NCBI RefSeq assembly: GCF_001864835.1
Contig: NZ_MJGI01000004.1
Coordinates: forward strand, 42,140-106,139
Source of the DNA: Curtobacterium sp. MCBA15_001
Lineage (GTDB): Bacteria > Actinomycetota > Actinomycetes > Actinomycetales > Microbacteriaceae
Direction of reading: 5' to 3'
DNA length: 64,000 nt
Shown here: in pieces, positions 44,520 through 53,195 of the stretch
How positions within the stretch are numbered: the first letter of the stretch is position 1
How the letters are laid out: each line of letters opens with the position of its first letter
Position numbers and translations under genes: made by a program
The notes under the pieces: generated by a model
Told to the model about the DNA's origin: nothing
Database searches by the model: none
Seen by the model: only the letters and a program-made list of their open reading frames with translations

Positions 44520-45977
44520 TCAGCTGAGCTGGTTGGCTTCCACCCACGACAGGTACTCCGGGCTCACCGTGCCGGTGACGTACTCACCGGTGAAGCAGCT
44601 CATCTCGAGGTCGGTGACGTCGGAGCCCTCGATGATGGCGTCCCGCATGTCGCCGATCTCCTGGTAGATCAGGTGGTCGCTGCCGAGCACGCGGTTGATG
44701 TCCGGGATCTTCCGGTCGTGCGCGATGAGCTCGGCGCGGGTCGGCATGTTGATGCCGTACACGTGCGGGTAGCGGACCGGCGGGGCGGCGCTGGTGAAGG
44801 TGACGTTGTTCGCACCGGCCGCACGGGCCATCTCGACGATCTCCTTGCTGGTCGTGCCGCGCACGATGGAGTCGTCGACGATCAGGATGTTCTTGCCCTT
44901 GAACTCGGAGGACATCGCGTTGAGCTTCTGCCGGACCGACCGCTTGCGCTCGGCCTGTCCCGGCATGATGAACGTGCGACCGACGTAGCGGTTCTTGTAG
45001 AAGCCCTCGCGGTACTCGATCCCGAGCTTCCGGGCGACCTGCATCGCCGCGGGTCGGGACGAGTCGGGGATCGGCATCACGACGTCGATGTCGCCGGTGG
45101 GGGCGTACTGCGCGATCGTGTCCGCCAGCCGGTTGCCCAGGCGCAGGCGGGCGTCGTACACCGAGATGCCGTTCATCACCGAGTCCGGACGGGCCAGGTA
45201 GACGTACTCGAACGAGCAGGGCACCAGTCGCGGGTTCGCGGCGCACTGGCGGGCGTGCATCGTGCCGTCCATCTCGATGAAGACGGCCTCGCCCGGGGCG
45301 ACGTCGCGGACGATCTCGTAGCCGCCGGACTCGAGCACCAGCGACTCGGACGCGACGACCCACTCCGAGCCGCCGGCCTCGTCGAAACGGTGCCCGAGGA
45401 TGAGCGGGCGGATGCCGAACGGGTCGCGGAACGCCAGCAGACCGTGCCCGGCGATCGTGGCGATGGCGGCGTAGGAGCCCTCGACGCGCTCGTGCACCCG
45501 CTCGACGGCGTCGAAGACCTGCCCGGGGTCGAGCTCGCGGCCGCGGACCTGGCCCTGCAGCTCGTGCGCCAGGACGTTCACCAGGAGCTCGGTGTCGGAG
45601 CTGGTGTTGAGGTGTCGACGGTCGATGTCGAACAGCTCGCGCGTCAGTTCCCGCGTGTTCGTCAGGTTGCCGTTGTGGACCAGGACGATGCCGTACGGCG
45701 CGTTCACGTAGAACGGCTGGGCTTCTTCCTCGTTGCTGGCGGCGCCCTTGGTGGCGTACCGGACGTGCCCCAGGCCCATCGTGCCGAGCAGCGCCCGCAT
45801 GTCACGGGTGCGGAAGGCCTCGCGCACGTGCCCGCGGGTCTTGTGCATGTGGTGGATGTGACCCTCGACGGTGGCGATGCCCGTCGAGTCCTGTCCCCGG
45901 TGTTGCAACAGGAGCAGTGCGTCGTAGATGGATTGGTTTGCTGGCCCCTGGTTGACGAGGCCGACGATGCCGCACAT
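44520..45977 (-). CDS. purF: amidophosphoribosyltransferase
   Basis: 485 residues starting MCGIVGLVNQG, so Cys2 is the glutaminase nucleophile. Glutaminase half: LLLQHRGQDSTGIATVEG, GHVRYATKGAASNEEEAQPF, HNGNLTNT. Phosphoribosyltransferase half: IDVVMPIPDSSRPAAMQVA, YVGRTFIMPGQAERKRSV and ILIVDDSIVRGTTSKEIV. It performs the first step of purine synthesis. It is head-to-head with purM, 71 bases apart. Confidence 0.97.
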   Translation of the reverse strand: MCGIVGLVNQGPANQSIYDALLLLQHRGQDSTGIATVEGHIHHMHKTRGHVREAFRTRDMRALLGTMGLGHVRYATKGAASNEEEAQPFYVNAPYGIVLVHNGNLTNTRELTRELFDIDRRHLNTSSDTELLVNVLAHELQGQVRGRELDPGQVFDAVERVHERVEGSYAAIATIAGHGLLAFRDPFGIRPLILGHRFDEAGGSEWVVASESLVLESGGYEIVRDVAPGEAVFIEMDGTMHARQCAANPRLVPCSFEYVYLARPDSVMNGISVYDARLRLGNRLADTIAQYAPTGDIDVVMPIPDSSRPAAMQVARKLGIEYREGFYKNRYVGRTFIMPGQAERKRSVRQKLNAMSSEFKGKNILIVDDSIVRGTTSKEIVEMARAAGANNVTFTSAAPPVRYPHVYGINMPTRAELIAHDRKIPDINRVLGSDHLIYQEIGDMRDAIIEGSDVTDLEMSCFTGEYVTGTVSPEYLSWVEANQLS

Positions 45978-46048
45978 GCGCGGGGTGCTCCAGACCGTAG
46001 GATCGGGTGGTACCGAACAAGTCTGCCATGCCACGCGGAGGACGACGT

Positions 46049-47146
46049 ATGCCCAACCCCTACGCCGAGGCCGGCGTCGACACCGCTGCCGGTGACCTGG
46101 CCGTCGAGCTCATGAAGTCCGCGGTCTCCGCCACGCACAACACCTCGGTGCTTGGTGGCGTGGGCGGGTTCGCGGGGCTCTACGACGTCTCGTTCTTGAA
46201 GGACTTCTCACGCCCGCTCCTGGCGACCTCGACCGACGGCGTCGGTACGAAGGTCGCGATCGCCCAGGCGATCGACAAGCACGACACCATCGGGCAGGAC
46301 CTGGTCGGCATGGTCGTCGACGACATCGTCGTGGTCGGCGCGAAGCCGATGTTCATGACGGACTACATCGCCTGCGGTCGGGTCGTGCCCGCGCGCATCG
46401 CCGACATCGTCGCCGGGATCGCCCGCGGCTGTGCGGCGACGGGCACGGCGCTCGTCGGTGGCGAGACCGCGGAGCACCCCGGGTTGCTGGGGCCGGACGA
46501 CTACGACGTGGCTGGTGCCGCGGTCGGCGCGGTCGAGGCCTCGGACGTGCTCGGGGCTCCCCTCGTGCTCGACGGGGACGTGGTCGTCGCGATCGCCTCG
46601 TCCGGGCTGCACTCGAACGGGTACTCGCTCGTGCGACACATCCTGGGCCAGCGTGGTGTCGGGTACACCGACCAGCTGCCGGAGTTCGGGTCTGTGTCCG
46701 TGGGGGAAGCCCTGCTCGAGCCGACGCGGCTCTACACGACGCCGCTGCTGTCCGTGATCGACGCGCTGCCCGGTGCCGTCCACTCGCTCTCGCACGTGAC
46801 CGGTGGCGGCATCGCGGCGAACCTGGCGCGCGTGCTGCCCGTCGGCTCCTGGGTCGAGGTCGACCGGTCGACGTGGGAACCGCTGCCCGTGTTCCGGGTG
46901 CTGGCGTCGATGTCCGGCACGCCGATCGAGGACACCGAGGGCACGTGGAACCTCGGGATCGGGATGTTCGCGGTCGTGTCGGCGTCGTCCGCCACGGCCG
47001 TGGTCGATGCACTCGGTGCGGCCGGGCTGCCGTCGTGGCCGGTCGGCGTCGTGTCGAAGTCGTCGCGGGACCTCGACGGGTTCGAGCAGGGTGCGAAGGG
47101 CGTCGACGGGGGAGCGGTGCGGCTCACGGGGACGTACGCGGGCTGA
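46049..47146 (+). CDS. purM: AIR synthase
   Basis: 365 residues. VLGGVGGFAGLYDVSFLKDF, LLATSTDGVGTKVAIAQ, DDIVVVGAKPMFMTDYIACG and LVGGETAEHPGLLGPDDYDVAG are the PurM marks. It closes the imidazole ring to give aminoimidazole ribonucleotide. The ATG at 46049 has GGAGG seven bases upstream. The divergent arrangement with purF is less common than the usual co-directional order. Confidence 0.97.
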   Translation: MPNPYAEAGVDTAAGDLAVELMKSAVSATHNTSVLGGVGGFAGLYDVSFLKDFSRPLLATSTDGVGTKVAIAQAIDKHDTIGQDLVGMVVDDIVVVGAKPMFMTDYIACGRVVPARIADIVAGIARGCAATGTALVGGETAEHPGLLGPDDYDVAGAAVGAVEASDVLGAPLVLDGDVVVAIASSGLHSNGYSLVRHILGQRGVGYTDQLPEFGSVSVGEALLEPTRLYTTPLLSVIDALPGAVHSLSHVTGGGIAANLARVLPVGSWVEVDRSTWEPLPVFRVLASMSGTPIEDTEGTWNLGIGMFAVVSASSATAVVDALGAAGLPSWPVGVVSKSSRDLDGFEQGAKGVDGGAVRLTGTYAG

Positions 47147-47189
47147 GGCGCGCGGGTCGGGGTCGCGGCGGGGCTCGGCGCGCGTTCCC

Positions 47190-47289
47190 GACGCGGAACG
47201 ACACCGTCGCTGTCGTACGACGTCGGTGGTGTCGGGGCCAGCTGATGCCCGATCGGGTCGCTGACGCGGAACGACACCGTCGCTGTCGT
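47190..47289. repeat. family C elements, copies 4 and 5
   Basis: A 27-base unit starting GACGCGGAACGACACCGTCG occurs at 47190-47216 and 47263-47289. Each is the inverse of the family C core GTCGTACGACAGCG seen elsewhere. Located in the space between convergent purM and the DUF3073 gene. Confidence 0.78.
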
Positions 47290-47359
47290 TCGGGTCGACG
47301 GACGTGGGCGTCGCCGCACACGAGCGCGCCGCCCAGCCGGGCCACCCGAGCACGCGGAA

Positions 47360-47387
47360 ACGCCGCGCTCCCGTGGGTGCGCGGCGT
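47360..47387. terminator. terminator between purM and DUF3073
   Basis: ACGCCGCGC and GCGCGGCGT form a 9-bp stem with a 10-base loop just downstream of the DUF3073 gene. Confidence 0.65.
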
Positions 47388-47399
47388 CTCCGACCGTTG

Positions 47400-47612
47400 T
47401 CAGGCGGTCTTGTTCTGGTCCTGATGCGGCTCGAACTCGTCGTCCTCGTCCGGGCCCTCGTACTCGTCCGCCCAGCGGTCGACGTAGTCCTCGCCCGCAT
47501 GCTGCCCGGAAGCGAGCTCGCGTTCGAGTGCACCGTAGTTCGTCTCCGGGCTGAAGTACTTCAGTTCCCGGGCGACCTTGGTGTGCTTTGCCTTCTGACG
47601 GCCGCGCCCCAT
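47400..47612 (-). CDS. DUF3073 family protein
   Basis: 70 residues starting MGRGRQKAKHTKVARELKYF and continuing SPETNYGALERELA, followed by an acidic half with DEYEGPDEDDEFEPH. This is the actinobacterial DUF3073 family; its basic head and acidic tail suggest binding to nucleic acid or a ribosomal partner, but that is not shown. The start is fixed by the family. Confidence 0.92.
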   Translation of the reverse strand: MGRGRQKAKHTKVARELKYFSPETNYGALERELASGQHAGEDYVDRWADEYEGPDEDDEFEPHQDQNKTA

Positions 47613-47785
47613 GCGTGACCCCCTCGTGTGTCGGCTCGTGTCCGGTCGTACGGGAGACGAGTCATCACCCGGGGAATCCGAACGGTTCGTGGTTGGAAAT
47701 CTGCCGATCACTCTACCATGTACCCCTGTCCGGACCCGCCGCACGCCGACGTCGATCGGGACGGGTCGTGGGGCAGGATCGAGCG

Positions 47786-48907
47786 GTGACGACCTCGACC
47801 GTGCCGGACCCCGTGAGCGAGCACCACCACGCCCGGGTGGTCGTGATCGGGGCCGGGCAGGCCGGGCTCTCCGTCGCCTGGCACCTGCGCCGCCTGGGGC
47901 TCGAGCCAGGGTCCGAGCTGGTCGTCCTCGACCGCGCGCCGAGCACCGGCGGCGCGTGGCAGTTCCGGTGGGAGGCCCTGCGGCTCGGGTGGGCGCACCG
48001 TGTGCACGACCTGCCCGGGATGTCCGAGATGGGCCTGCGGTTCGAGGACGCCGACCGCGATCGCCCTGCCCGGGACGTCGTCGGCGAGTACTACCGCCGG
48101 TTCGAGGAGCACCACGACCTGCGGGTGCGTCGTCCCGTCGCCGTGACCGCGGTGACCCGTGGTGGCCGGGGCCTGCTCGTCCACATCAGCACGGAGGACG
48201 GGCGTCAGGAGTCGATCGAGGCCGATGTCGTCGTGAACGCCTCGGGCACCTGGGGCACGCCGTTCGTGCCGTGGTACCCGGGCCGCGACACCTTCAGGGG
48301 CCGACAGCTCGACACGACCGAGTACCGCTCGGCAGCGGAGTTCGCCGGTCAGGACGTCATGGTGGTCGGCGGCGGGACCAGTGCGATCGGGTTCCTGCTC
48401 GAGCTCGACGGCGTCGCACGGTCCACGCGGTGGTTCACCCGACGCCCCGTGGTCTGGGCCGGGTCGTCGGCGCTCGACGTCGAGTCCGCGGTCGCTGCCG
48501 TCGCCGAACAGGACCGGGCTGCGCGAGCCGGCGAGGTCCTGCCGAGCATCGTCAGCGGGACGGGGGTGCCGGTGTCGCCGCGCATCCGCGAGGGGCTCGA
48601 CCACTGCGTGCTCCGCGACGAACCGGTGTTCGCGGCGTTGGAACCCGAGGGCGTCCGGACCCGCGACGGCGAACTGGTGCACGCCGACGCGATCATCTGG
48701 GCGACGGGCTTCCGTGCCGACCTGCGGCACCTCGCGCCGCTGCACCTGCGGACGGAGCACGGCGGCGTGGCGGTCGTGGACGGCCAGAGCGTCGACGAAC
48801 CGCGGCTGTTCCTGGCCGGCTACGGTCCCCAGGCCTCGACGATCGGCGCGAACCGTGCCGGACGTCGCACGGCGCGCCAGGTGATGGGGCTGCTCGGCGC
48901 TCGCTGA
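47786..48907 (+). CDS. flavin-dependent monooxygenase-like protein
   Basis: 373 residues with a GTG start. FAD-binding GxGxxG in VVVIGAGQAGLSVAWHLR, STGGAWQFRWEALRLG, and a second Rossmann motif VMVVGGGTSAIGFLLEL for NADPH, with NASGTWGTPFVPWYPG between. The end has IIWATGFRADLRHL and FLAGYGPQASTIGANRAGR. This is the flavin-containing monooxygenase/thioredoxin-reductase-like superfamily. The substrate is unknown. Family D hairpins follow the stop codon. Confidence 0.85.
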   Translation: MTTSTVPDPVSEHHHARVVVIGAGQAGLSVAWHLRRLGLEPGSELVVLDRAPSTGGAWQFRWEALRLGWAHRVHDLPGMSEMGLRFEDADRDRPARDVVGEYYRRFEEHHDLRVRRPVAVTAVTRGGRGLLVHISTEDGRQESIEADVVVNASGTWGTPFVPWYPGRDTFRGRQLDTTEYRSAAEFAGQDVMVVGGGTSAIGFLLELDGVARSTRWFTRRPVVWAGSSALDVESAVAAVAEQDRAARAGEVLPSIVSGTGVPVSPRIREGLDHCVLRDEPVFAALEPEGVRTRDGELVHADAIIWATGFRADLRHLAPLHLRTEHGGVAVVDGQSVDEPRLFLAGYGPQASTIGANRAGRRTARQVMGLLGAR

Positions 48908-48960
48908 CCTCGCACGGTGCGATGTCGGCCGCCGCGCGCGCCCAGGGTGCGAGGGAACGG

Positions 48961-48993
48961 ACACGGTGCGAGGCGCACTGCCTCGCACCGTGT
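48961..48993. terminator. family D hairpin
   Basis: ACACGGTGCGAGGC and GCCTCGCACCGTGT form a 14-bp stem with a 5-base loop. Further CTCGCAC(C/G)GTG copies lie at 48908 and near 49010. It separates the convergent monooxygenase and DoxX genes. Confidence 0.75.
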
Positions 48994-49044
48994 ACGCAAG
49001 CTCGCACCGTGCGCCGGGCTCGCAGGCTCGCGCAGCGCAGCCGC

Positions 49045-49485
49045 CTACGCGGGCAGGGGCTCGGCGGCGCCGCGACGACGACGACGGGACCGGAGCACGA
49101 GGGCGTCGAGCGACAGGCGCCCGGGCCCGGTCAGCGCCACGGCGAGGGCACCCGCGGCCAACACGAGCACGTACTCGAAGCCGCCGTCCTGCGAGAAGAA
49201 CCCCGCCGACCCGTGGGCGAGCACCCCGGCGACGACCATGTCGACCGCCAGCAGCAGCCCGACGACACGCGTGGCGACGCCGAGCACGAGGAACACGCCC
49301 CCGACCAGCTCGAGTCCGGCCACGAGCGGCGCTGCCACCTCGGCGAATGGAACGCCCATGCCAGCGAACCCGGACGTGACGCCCGGGATCCCCTGCGCGA
49401 ACTTCTGTGCGCCGTGGGCGATGAAGACCACGCCGAGGACGACGCGGAGCACGGTCAGGCCGATCGATGTCGATGTCGTTCGCAT
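49045..49485 (-). CDS. DoxX family membrane protein
   Basis: 146 residues, four membrane spans. GLTVLRVVLGVVFIAHGAQK, PLVAGLELVGGVFLVLGV and a C-terminal RSRRRRRG tail match DoxX/CatD/MhqP proteins. In Bacillus such proteins lie in catechol and quinone stress operons beside VOC dioxygenases. A GGTGACGCGTCACC palindrome lies 16 bases before this start, twin to the one upstream of the VOC gene at 29960-30829. Confidence 0.85.
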   Translation of the reverse strand: MRTTSTSIGLTVLRVVLGVVFIAHGAQKFAQGIPGVTSGFAGMGVPFAEVAAPLVAGLELVGGVFLVLGVATRVVGLLLAVDMVVAGVLAHGSAGFFSQDGGFEYVLVLAAGALAVALTGPGRLSLDALVLRSRRRRRGAAEPLPA

Positions 49486-49501
49486 GGGCTCGACCGTACG
49501 T

Positions 49502-49515
49502 GGTGACGCGTCACC
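49502..49515 (-). promoter_or_regulatory. palindrome, possible MarR-type operator
   Basis: GGTGACGCGTCACC is a perfect 14-bp palindrome. It shares the TGACGCGTCA core and length with the one at 30852, differing only at two symmetric positions. Confidence 0.6.
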
Positions 49516-49594
49516 GATCCGCGGTGTTGACCGCCCTGCCCGGGGATCGCCAGCTGATGTCCAGCCGGCGGTCCCCAGGAAGGCGGACCGTAGA

Positions 49595-49906
49595 TCAGGA
49601 CGTGGCGCCGATGGTGCCCGAGGTGTCCGACCCGTCCGGGGTGCCCCGGCCGGTCGAGTGCTGCAGGCGGTCGATGTGCTCGGACGCCTCGGCCTTGGTC
49701 AGGTCGGCAGGGAGTTCCTCGCCGGCCTCGCGAGCGAGGGTGTCCAGGTAGCTCCGCTGCGGGCCGGTCATCGGCTCGTCACCGGTGACCCACTGCTCGG
49801 GGTCCTTGCTGGCGGTCGTGGAGGGGTCCGGGCGTGCACCACCGAGGGTCTCGCCCGAGTGGTCTTCGTCGGCGTCGTGGGCAGGCGTGGAGGATGCGTC
49901 GGTCAT
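49595..49906 (-). CDS. DUF3072 family protein
   Basis: 103 residues. The C-terminal 55 residues DPEQWVTGDEPMTGPQRSYL and LDTLAREAGEELPADLTKAE are the DUF3072 domain; the N-terminal half is polar and disordered-looking (Asp/Thr/Pro). Function unknown; such short helical proteins are often stress-linked in actinobacteria. The ATG at 49906 is preferred over an upstream frame. Confidence 0.85.
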   Translation of the reverse strand: MTDASSTPAHDADEDHSGETLGGARPDPSTTASKDPEQWVTGDEPMTGPQRSYLDTLAREAGEELPADLTKAEASEHIDRLQHSTGRGTPDGSDTSGTIGATS

Positions 49907-49981
49907 GCCACGGACGGTACGCCGCACCCACCGACAAGCCGACCGGACCGGGGGACAAGCCCGCGGATGAACGGGACGACC

Positions 49982-50737
49982 TCAGGCCGGCGTCGCCGTG
50001 TACCGCACCAGGTCCGGCCCGACCTCGTTCGCGGCGATCGGCACCGACCGGTCGTCGCGCCGGACCCAGATCGTGTTCGCGGGCTCGTCGAGTCGCTCGA
50101 CCGGGAACAGCGTCCCCTCGAGCAGCACCGACGCCCGCACGTGCACCCGCCCGGACGGCGCCCGCGGCGGCAGCCCCGGCACGTCGTCGTCGTACGCCGG
50201 GTACTCCCCGGGTGCGAGCAGCGGGCTGATCGGCGTCGTCACGATCTCGGTGCCGGCGGCCCCGGACGGCGTCCGGACGTCGGCGCGCACGGTGACCAGC
50301 CGGACCACCTGGTCCTTCGGCAGGGGCACGTCCACGACGCCGGAACCGGCCAGTGCGCGGAACGCGGGCCGACCGTCGGAGCCGAGGTGGGCCTCCAGGC
50401 CGTCGATCCGGACGCGACCGCGACCGCGGGTGTCCGCGTAGGTGCCGGGAGACAGGTCGGAGCGACGCGCCTCGATGGCGGAGACCACGACGCGGTCCGG
50501 TCGGTACCAGTCGCGCAGCGTGGCGGGGTCGACCCACCCGATGCTGGCGACGCCACGGGCCAGTGCGGCGTCGTCGACGGGGCGTTCGTCCACCGCGCCG
50601 AGCGGGTGGGCGCCGAGCACGGGGACCATGCCCTCGTGGTCGTCGTCCCGGTGGTCGAGCACCTCGACGCGCTGGGACACCTTGCCGCCGTGTCCGTCGA
50701 ACGTCGCGAAGGTGCGCAGGTCGGGTGCGTCGGTCAT
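49982..50737 (-). CDS. hypothetical beta-rich protein
   Basis: 251 residues, no signal peptide, no membrane span. The first 50 residues have ATFDGHGGKVSQRVEVLDH and repeated short beta strands follow; DWYRPDRVVVSAIEARRSDL and TIWVRRDDRSVPIAANEVG are in the second half. I recognise no family. It is co-directional with the DUF3072 gene. It could be a cytosolic binding protein; I will not assign a role. Confidence 0.6.
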   Translation of the reverse strand: MTDAPDLRTFATFDGHGGKVSQRVEVLDHRDDDHEGMVPVLGAHPLGAVDERPVDDAALARGVASIGWVDPATLRDWYRPDRVVVSAIEARRSDLSPGTYADTRGRGRVRIDGLEAHLGSDGRPAFRALAGSGVVDVPLPKDQVVRLVTVRADVRTPSGAAGTEIVTTPISPLLAPGEYPAYDDDVPGLPPRAPSGRVHVRASVLLEGTLFPVERLDEPANTIWVRRDDRSVPIAANEVGPDLVRYTATPA

Positions 50738-50767
50738 GGCATCAGATCGTAGGCCGGGAGGCCCCGG

Positions 50768-53008
50768 TCACTCACCAGACGACGGCCGGCGTCCGGCGGA
50801 CGCCGGCACCAGGGCCGTCAGCTCACCGGTGCACAGGGTCGGGTCGACGCCCTCGGCCGGACCCGCGGGGCGGGTCGCTCGCCGCGAGGACGGCACGACC
50901 GGTGCGCCGTGGATCGCCTGGGCCTGCAGGCTGTTGCGCTGGTCGGACCGGGCCAGGCGGTCGTCGTCCTCGCTGCGGAACACCCCGCTCGGGGACCGAC
51001 GCAGCGCGGGCCGGACCGGTTCGCCGCGGCGGTCCTGCCCGGGGAAGGGGCGCGAGCGTCGGCCGTACAGCAGCTCGGACGAATCGAGCAGCCACGGCAC
51101 CAGCGCGACGGTCACGCCGTGCACGAGCAGCAGCTTCTTGCGGATGCGGCGGCCGCGGTGGTTGTGGAGCAGACCCTCCCACCAGTGCCCGACGACGAAG
51201 ACCGGCGTGTAGACCGTGACGACCTCGGAGCCGTGCTGCAGCCGGTGTGCCTTGATGTACTTGATGAGCGGCATCGAGATGTCGCGGTACGGGCTCGGCA
51301 CGATCGTGAGCGGGACCTCGATGCCGTGCTCGGCCCACTGCTGCCGCAGGTGCGCTGCCTCGGCGTCGTCGATCGCGACGTGCACCGCCTCGAGTCCGGC
51401 GTGCCGGGCGGCGATGGCGTAGTCGAGGGCCTTCAGCACGGGCTTCTGCAGCTTGTTCACGAGGACGATCGCGTGGTCCCCGGTCGCGCCGAACTCGGTG
51501 TCGACGTCCGCCTCGATCTCGTGCTTGACGTCGCGGTAGTAGCGGTTCACGCCGAGCATGAGCACGAACAGCAGCGGCATGATGACGAACACCAGCCAGG
51601 CGCCGTGGGTGAACTTGGTGATGGTGACGATGACCAGGACGACGAAGGTGAACGTGGCCCCGGTCGCGTTGATCGCCCGGGAGCGCATGACCTGCCCGCG
51701 GTTGACCGGCTCCGCTGCGGTCCCTCCGCGGTCCTCGCGCAGCAGCCGCGTCCAGTGCACGACCATGCCGGTCTGCCCGAGCGTGAACGACACGAACACG
51801 CCGATGATGTAGAGCTGGATCAGGCTCGTGACGTTCGCGCGGTACACCACGAGCAGCGCCGCGGCGACGAGCGCCAGGACGATCACGCCGTTGCTGTAGA
51901 TGAGCCGGTCGCCGCGGGTCGACAGGGCCTTCGGCGCGTAGGAGTCGCGCGCCAGGATCGAGCCGAGCAGCGGGAAGCCGTTGAACGCGGTGTTCGCGGC
52001 GAGCAGCAGCACGGCGGCCGTGGTGGCCTGGATGACGAAGAACAGCACCGTGTCGTTGCCGAAGGTCGCGGCGGCGATCTGCGCGATCAGGGAGCGCTGC
52101 GGCGTGGTGGTGCAGTTCGCGAAGCCCTGCAGGTCGCAGGCGCTCTCGGCGTAGTGCACGCGGGACACCAGCGCCAGGGTGATGAGCCCGACGAACAGCA
52201 CGATCGCGATGCCGCCCATCGCCACGAGGGTCTTCTGCGCGTTCTTGACCTTGGGGCGTCGGAAGGCCTGGACACCGTTCGCGATCGCTTCCACCCCGGT
52301 CAGGGCCGAGCAGCCCGAGGCGAACGCGCGCAGGAGCAGCAGGATGAAGGCCGCCTGGGTCGTGTGCTCGACGTTCTGCACCGTGTACGCGGCGGACTCG
52401 GCCACGGGGGCGTTGCCCGCGAGGACCCGGATCAGCCCGGTGACGACCATGACGAAGACGCTGGCCACGAACAGGTACGTCGGCACGGCGAAGGCCTTGC
52501 TCGACTCGCGGACACCGCGCAGGTTCGCAGCAGCGAGCAGCACGACGAAGAGCAGGGCGAGCTCGACGCGGAACTCGTTGAGCCCGGGCAGCGCGGAGAT
52601 GATGTTGTCCACGCCGGAGGCCACCGACACGGCGACCGTCATCACGTAGTCGACGAGCAGGGCACTCGCGACGACGAGCCCCGCCTTCTCACCGAGGTTC
52701 CGGTGAGCGACCTCGTAGTCGCCGCCGCCGGACGGGTACGCCTTGATGAGCTGTCGGTAGGACGCGACGACCACGAGCAGCAGCAGCACGACGAGGGCGG
52801 CGACCCACGGCGCGAACGTCAGGAACGCCATCCCGCCGAGCAGCAGGATCATCAGCAGTTCCTGCGGTGCGTACGCCACGCTCGACAGCGGGTCACTCGC
52901 GAAGATCGGCAGTGCCAGGTGCTTCGGGAGGAGCTGTCCTTCGAGCTTCTCAGAGGGGAGCGGATCCCCGATCAGTCGCGACTTCAGCGACCGGATCTCG
53001 TTCGTCAC
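50768..53008 (-). CDS. KimA-like APC potassium transporter
   Basis: About 746 residues. An N-terminal membrane domain with 12 or so spans (FASDPLSSVAYAPQELL, YPSGGGDYEVAHRNLG, SVASGVDNIISALPG, FASGCSALTGVEAIANGV) and a large cytosolic C-terminal half with DHAIVLVNKL. It resembles KimA/YdaO, a K+/H+ symporter controlled by c-di-AMP in Bacillus. I chose the GTG at 53008 because a TTGACT/TAGGTT promoter would put the transcript start at or beside it, making the mRNA leaderless. A TTG at 53017 is the alternative. Confidence 0.82.
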   Translation of the reverse strand: MTNEIRSLKSRLIGDPLPSEKLEGQLLPKHLALPIFASDPLSSVAYAPQELLMILLLGGMAFLTFAPWVAALVVLLLLVVVASYRQLIKAYPSGGGDYEVAHRNLGEKAGLVVASALLVDYVMTVAVSVASGVDNIISALPGLNEFRVELALLFVVLLAAANLRGVRESSKAFAVPTYLFVASVFVMVVTGLIRVLAGNAPVAESAAYTVQNVEHTTQAAFILLLLRAFASGCSALTGVEAIANGVQAFRRPKVKNAQKTLVAMGGIAIVLFVGLITLALVSRVHYAESACDLQGFANCTTTPQRSLIAQIAAATFGNDTVLFFVIQATTAAVLLLAANTAFNGFPLLGSILARDSYAPKALSTRGDRLIYSNGVIVLALVAAALLVVYRANVTSLIQLYIIGVFVSFTLGQTGMVVHWTRLLREDRGGTAAEPVNRGQVMRSRAINATGATFTFVVLVIVTITKFTHGAWLVFVIMPLLFVLMLGVNRYYRDVKHEIEADVDTEFGATGDHAIVLVNKLQKPVLKALDYAIAARHAGLEAVHVAIDDAEAAHLRQQWAEHGIEVPLTIVPSPYRDISMPLIKYIKAHRLQHGSEVVTVYTPVFVVGHWWEGLLHNHRGRRIRKKLLLVHGVTVALVPWLLDSSELLYGRRSRPFPGQDRRGEPVRPALRRSPSGVFRSEDDDRLARSDQRNSLQAQAIHGAPVVPSSRRATRPAGPAEGVDPTLCTGELTALVPASAGRRPSSGE

Positions 53009-53016
53009 GAGCGGCA

Positions 53017-53044
53017 AACCTACTCAGTTCCGGGCGCGAGTCAA
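53017..53044 (-). promoter_or_regulatory. promoter of the KimA-like gene
   Basis: On the minus strand TTGACT (53044-53039) and TAGGTT (53022-53017) are spaced by 16 bases. Eight bases separate the -10 box from the GTG at 53008. Confidence 0.6.
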
Positions 53045-53080
53045 CACTGTGCGGACGGACAGGCCGCGTTTGCGCAACGA

Positions 53081-53122
53081 GAAGCAGCTCGCACCACGCG
53101 ATCACGTGGTGCGAGCTGCTTC
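53081..53122. terminator. family D-like terminator after PadR operon
   Basis: GAAGCAGCTCGCACCACG and CGTGGTGCGAGCTGCTTC form a perfect 18-bp stem with a CGATCA loop, followed on the minus strand by TCGTTGCG. Inner GCTCGCACCA resembles family D. Confidence 0.8.
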
Positions 53123-53195
53123 CTGTCGTGCGAACGCCGACGGCGGACCGCCCCGGACGGGAGGCCCGGCTCGGCCCCGGCCGGCGGCGTGCGTC

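Noticed and set aside
53018..53080. c-di-AMP (ydaO-type) riboswitch before the KimA-like gene
   Set aside because: The space is too short and a promoter sits directly at the start codon, so no leader RNA of riboswitch size can exist.
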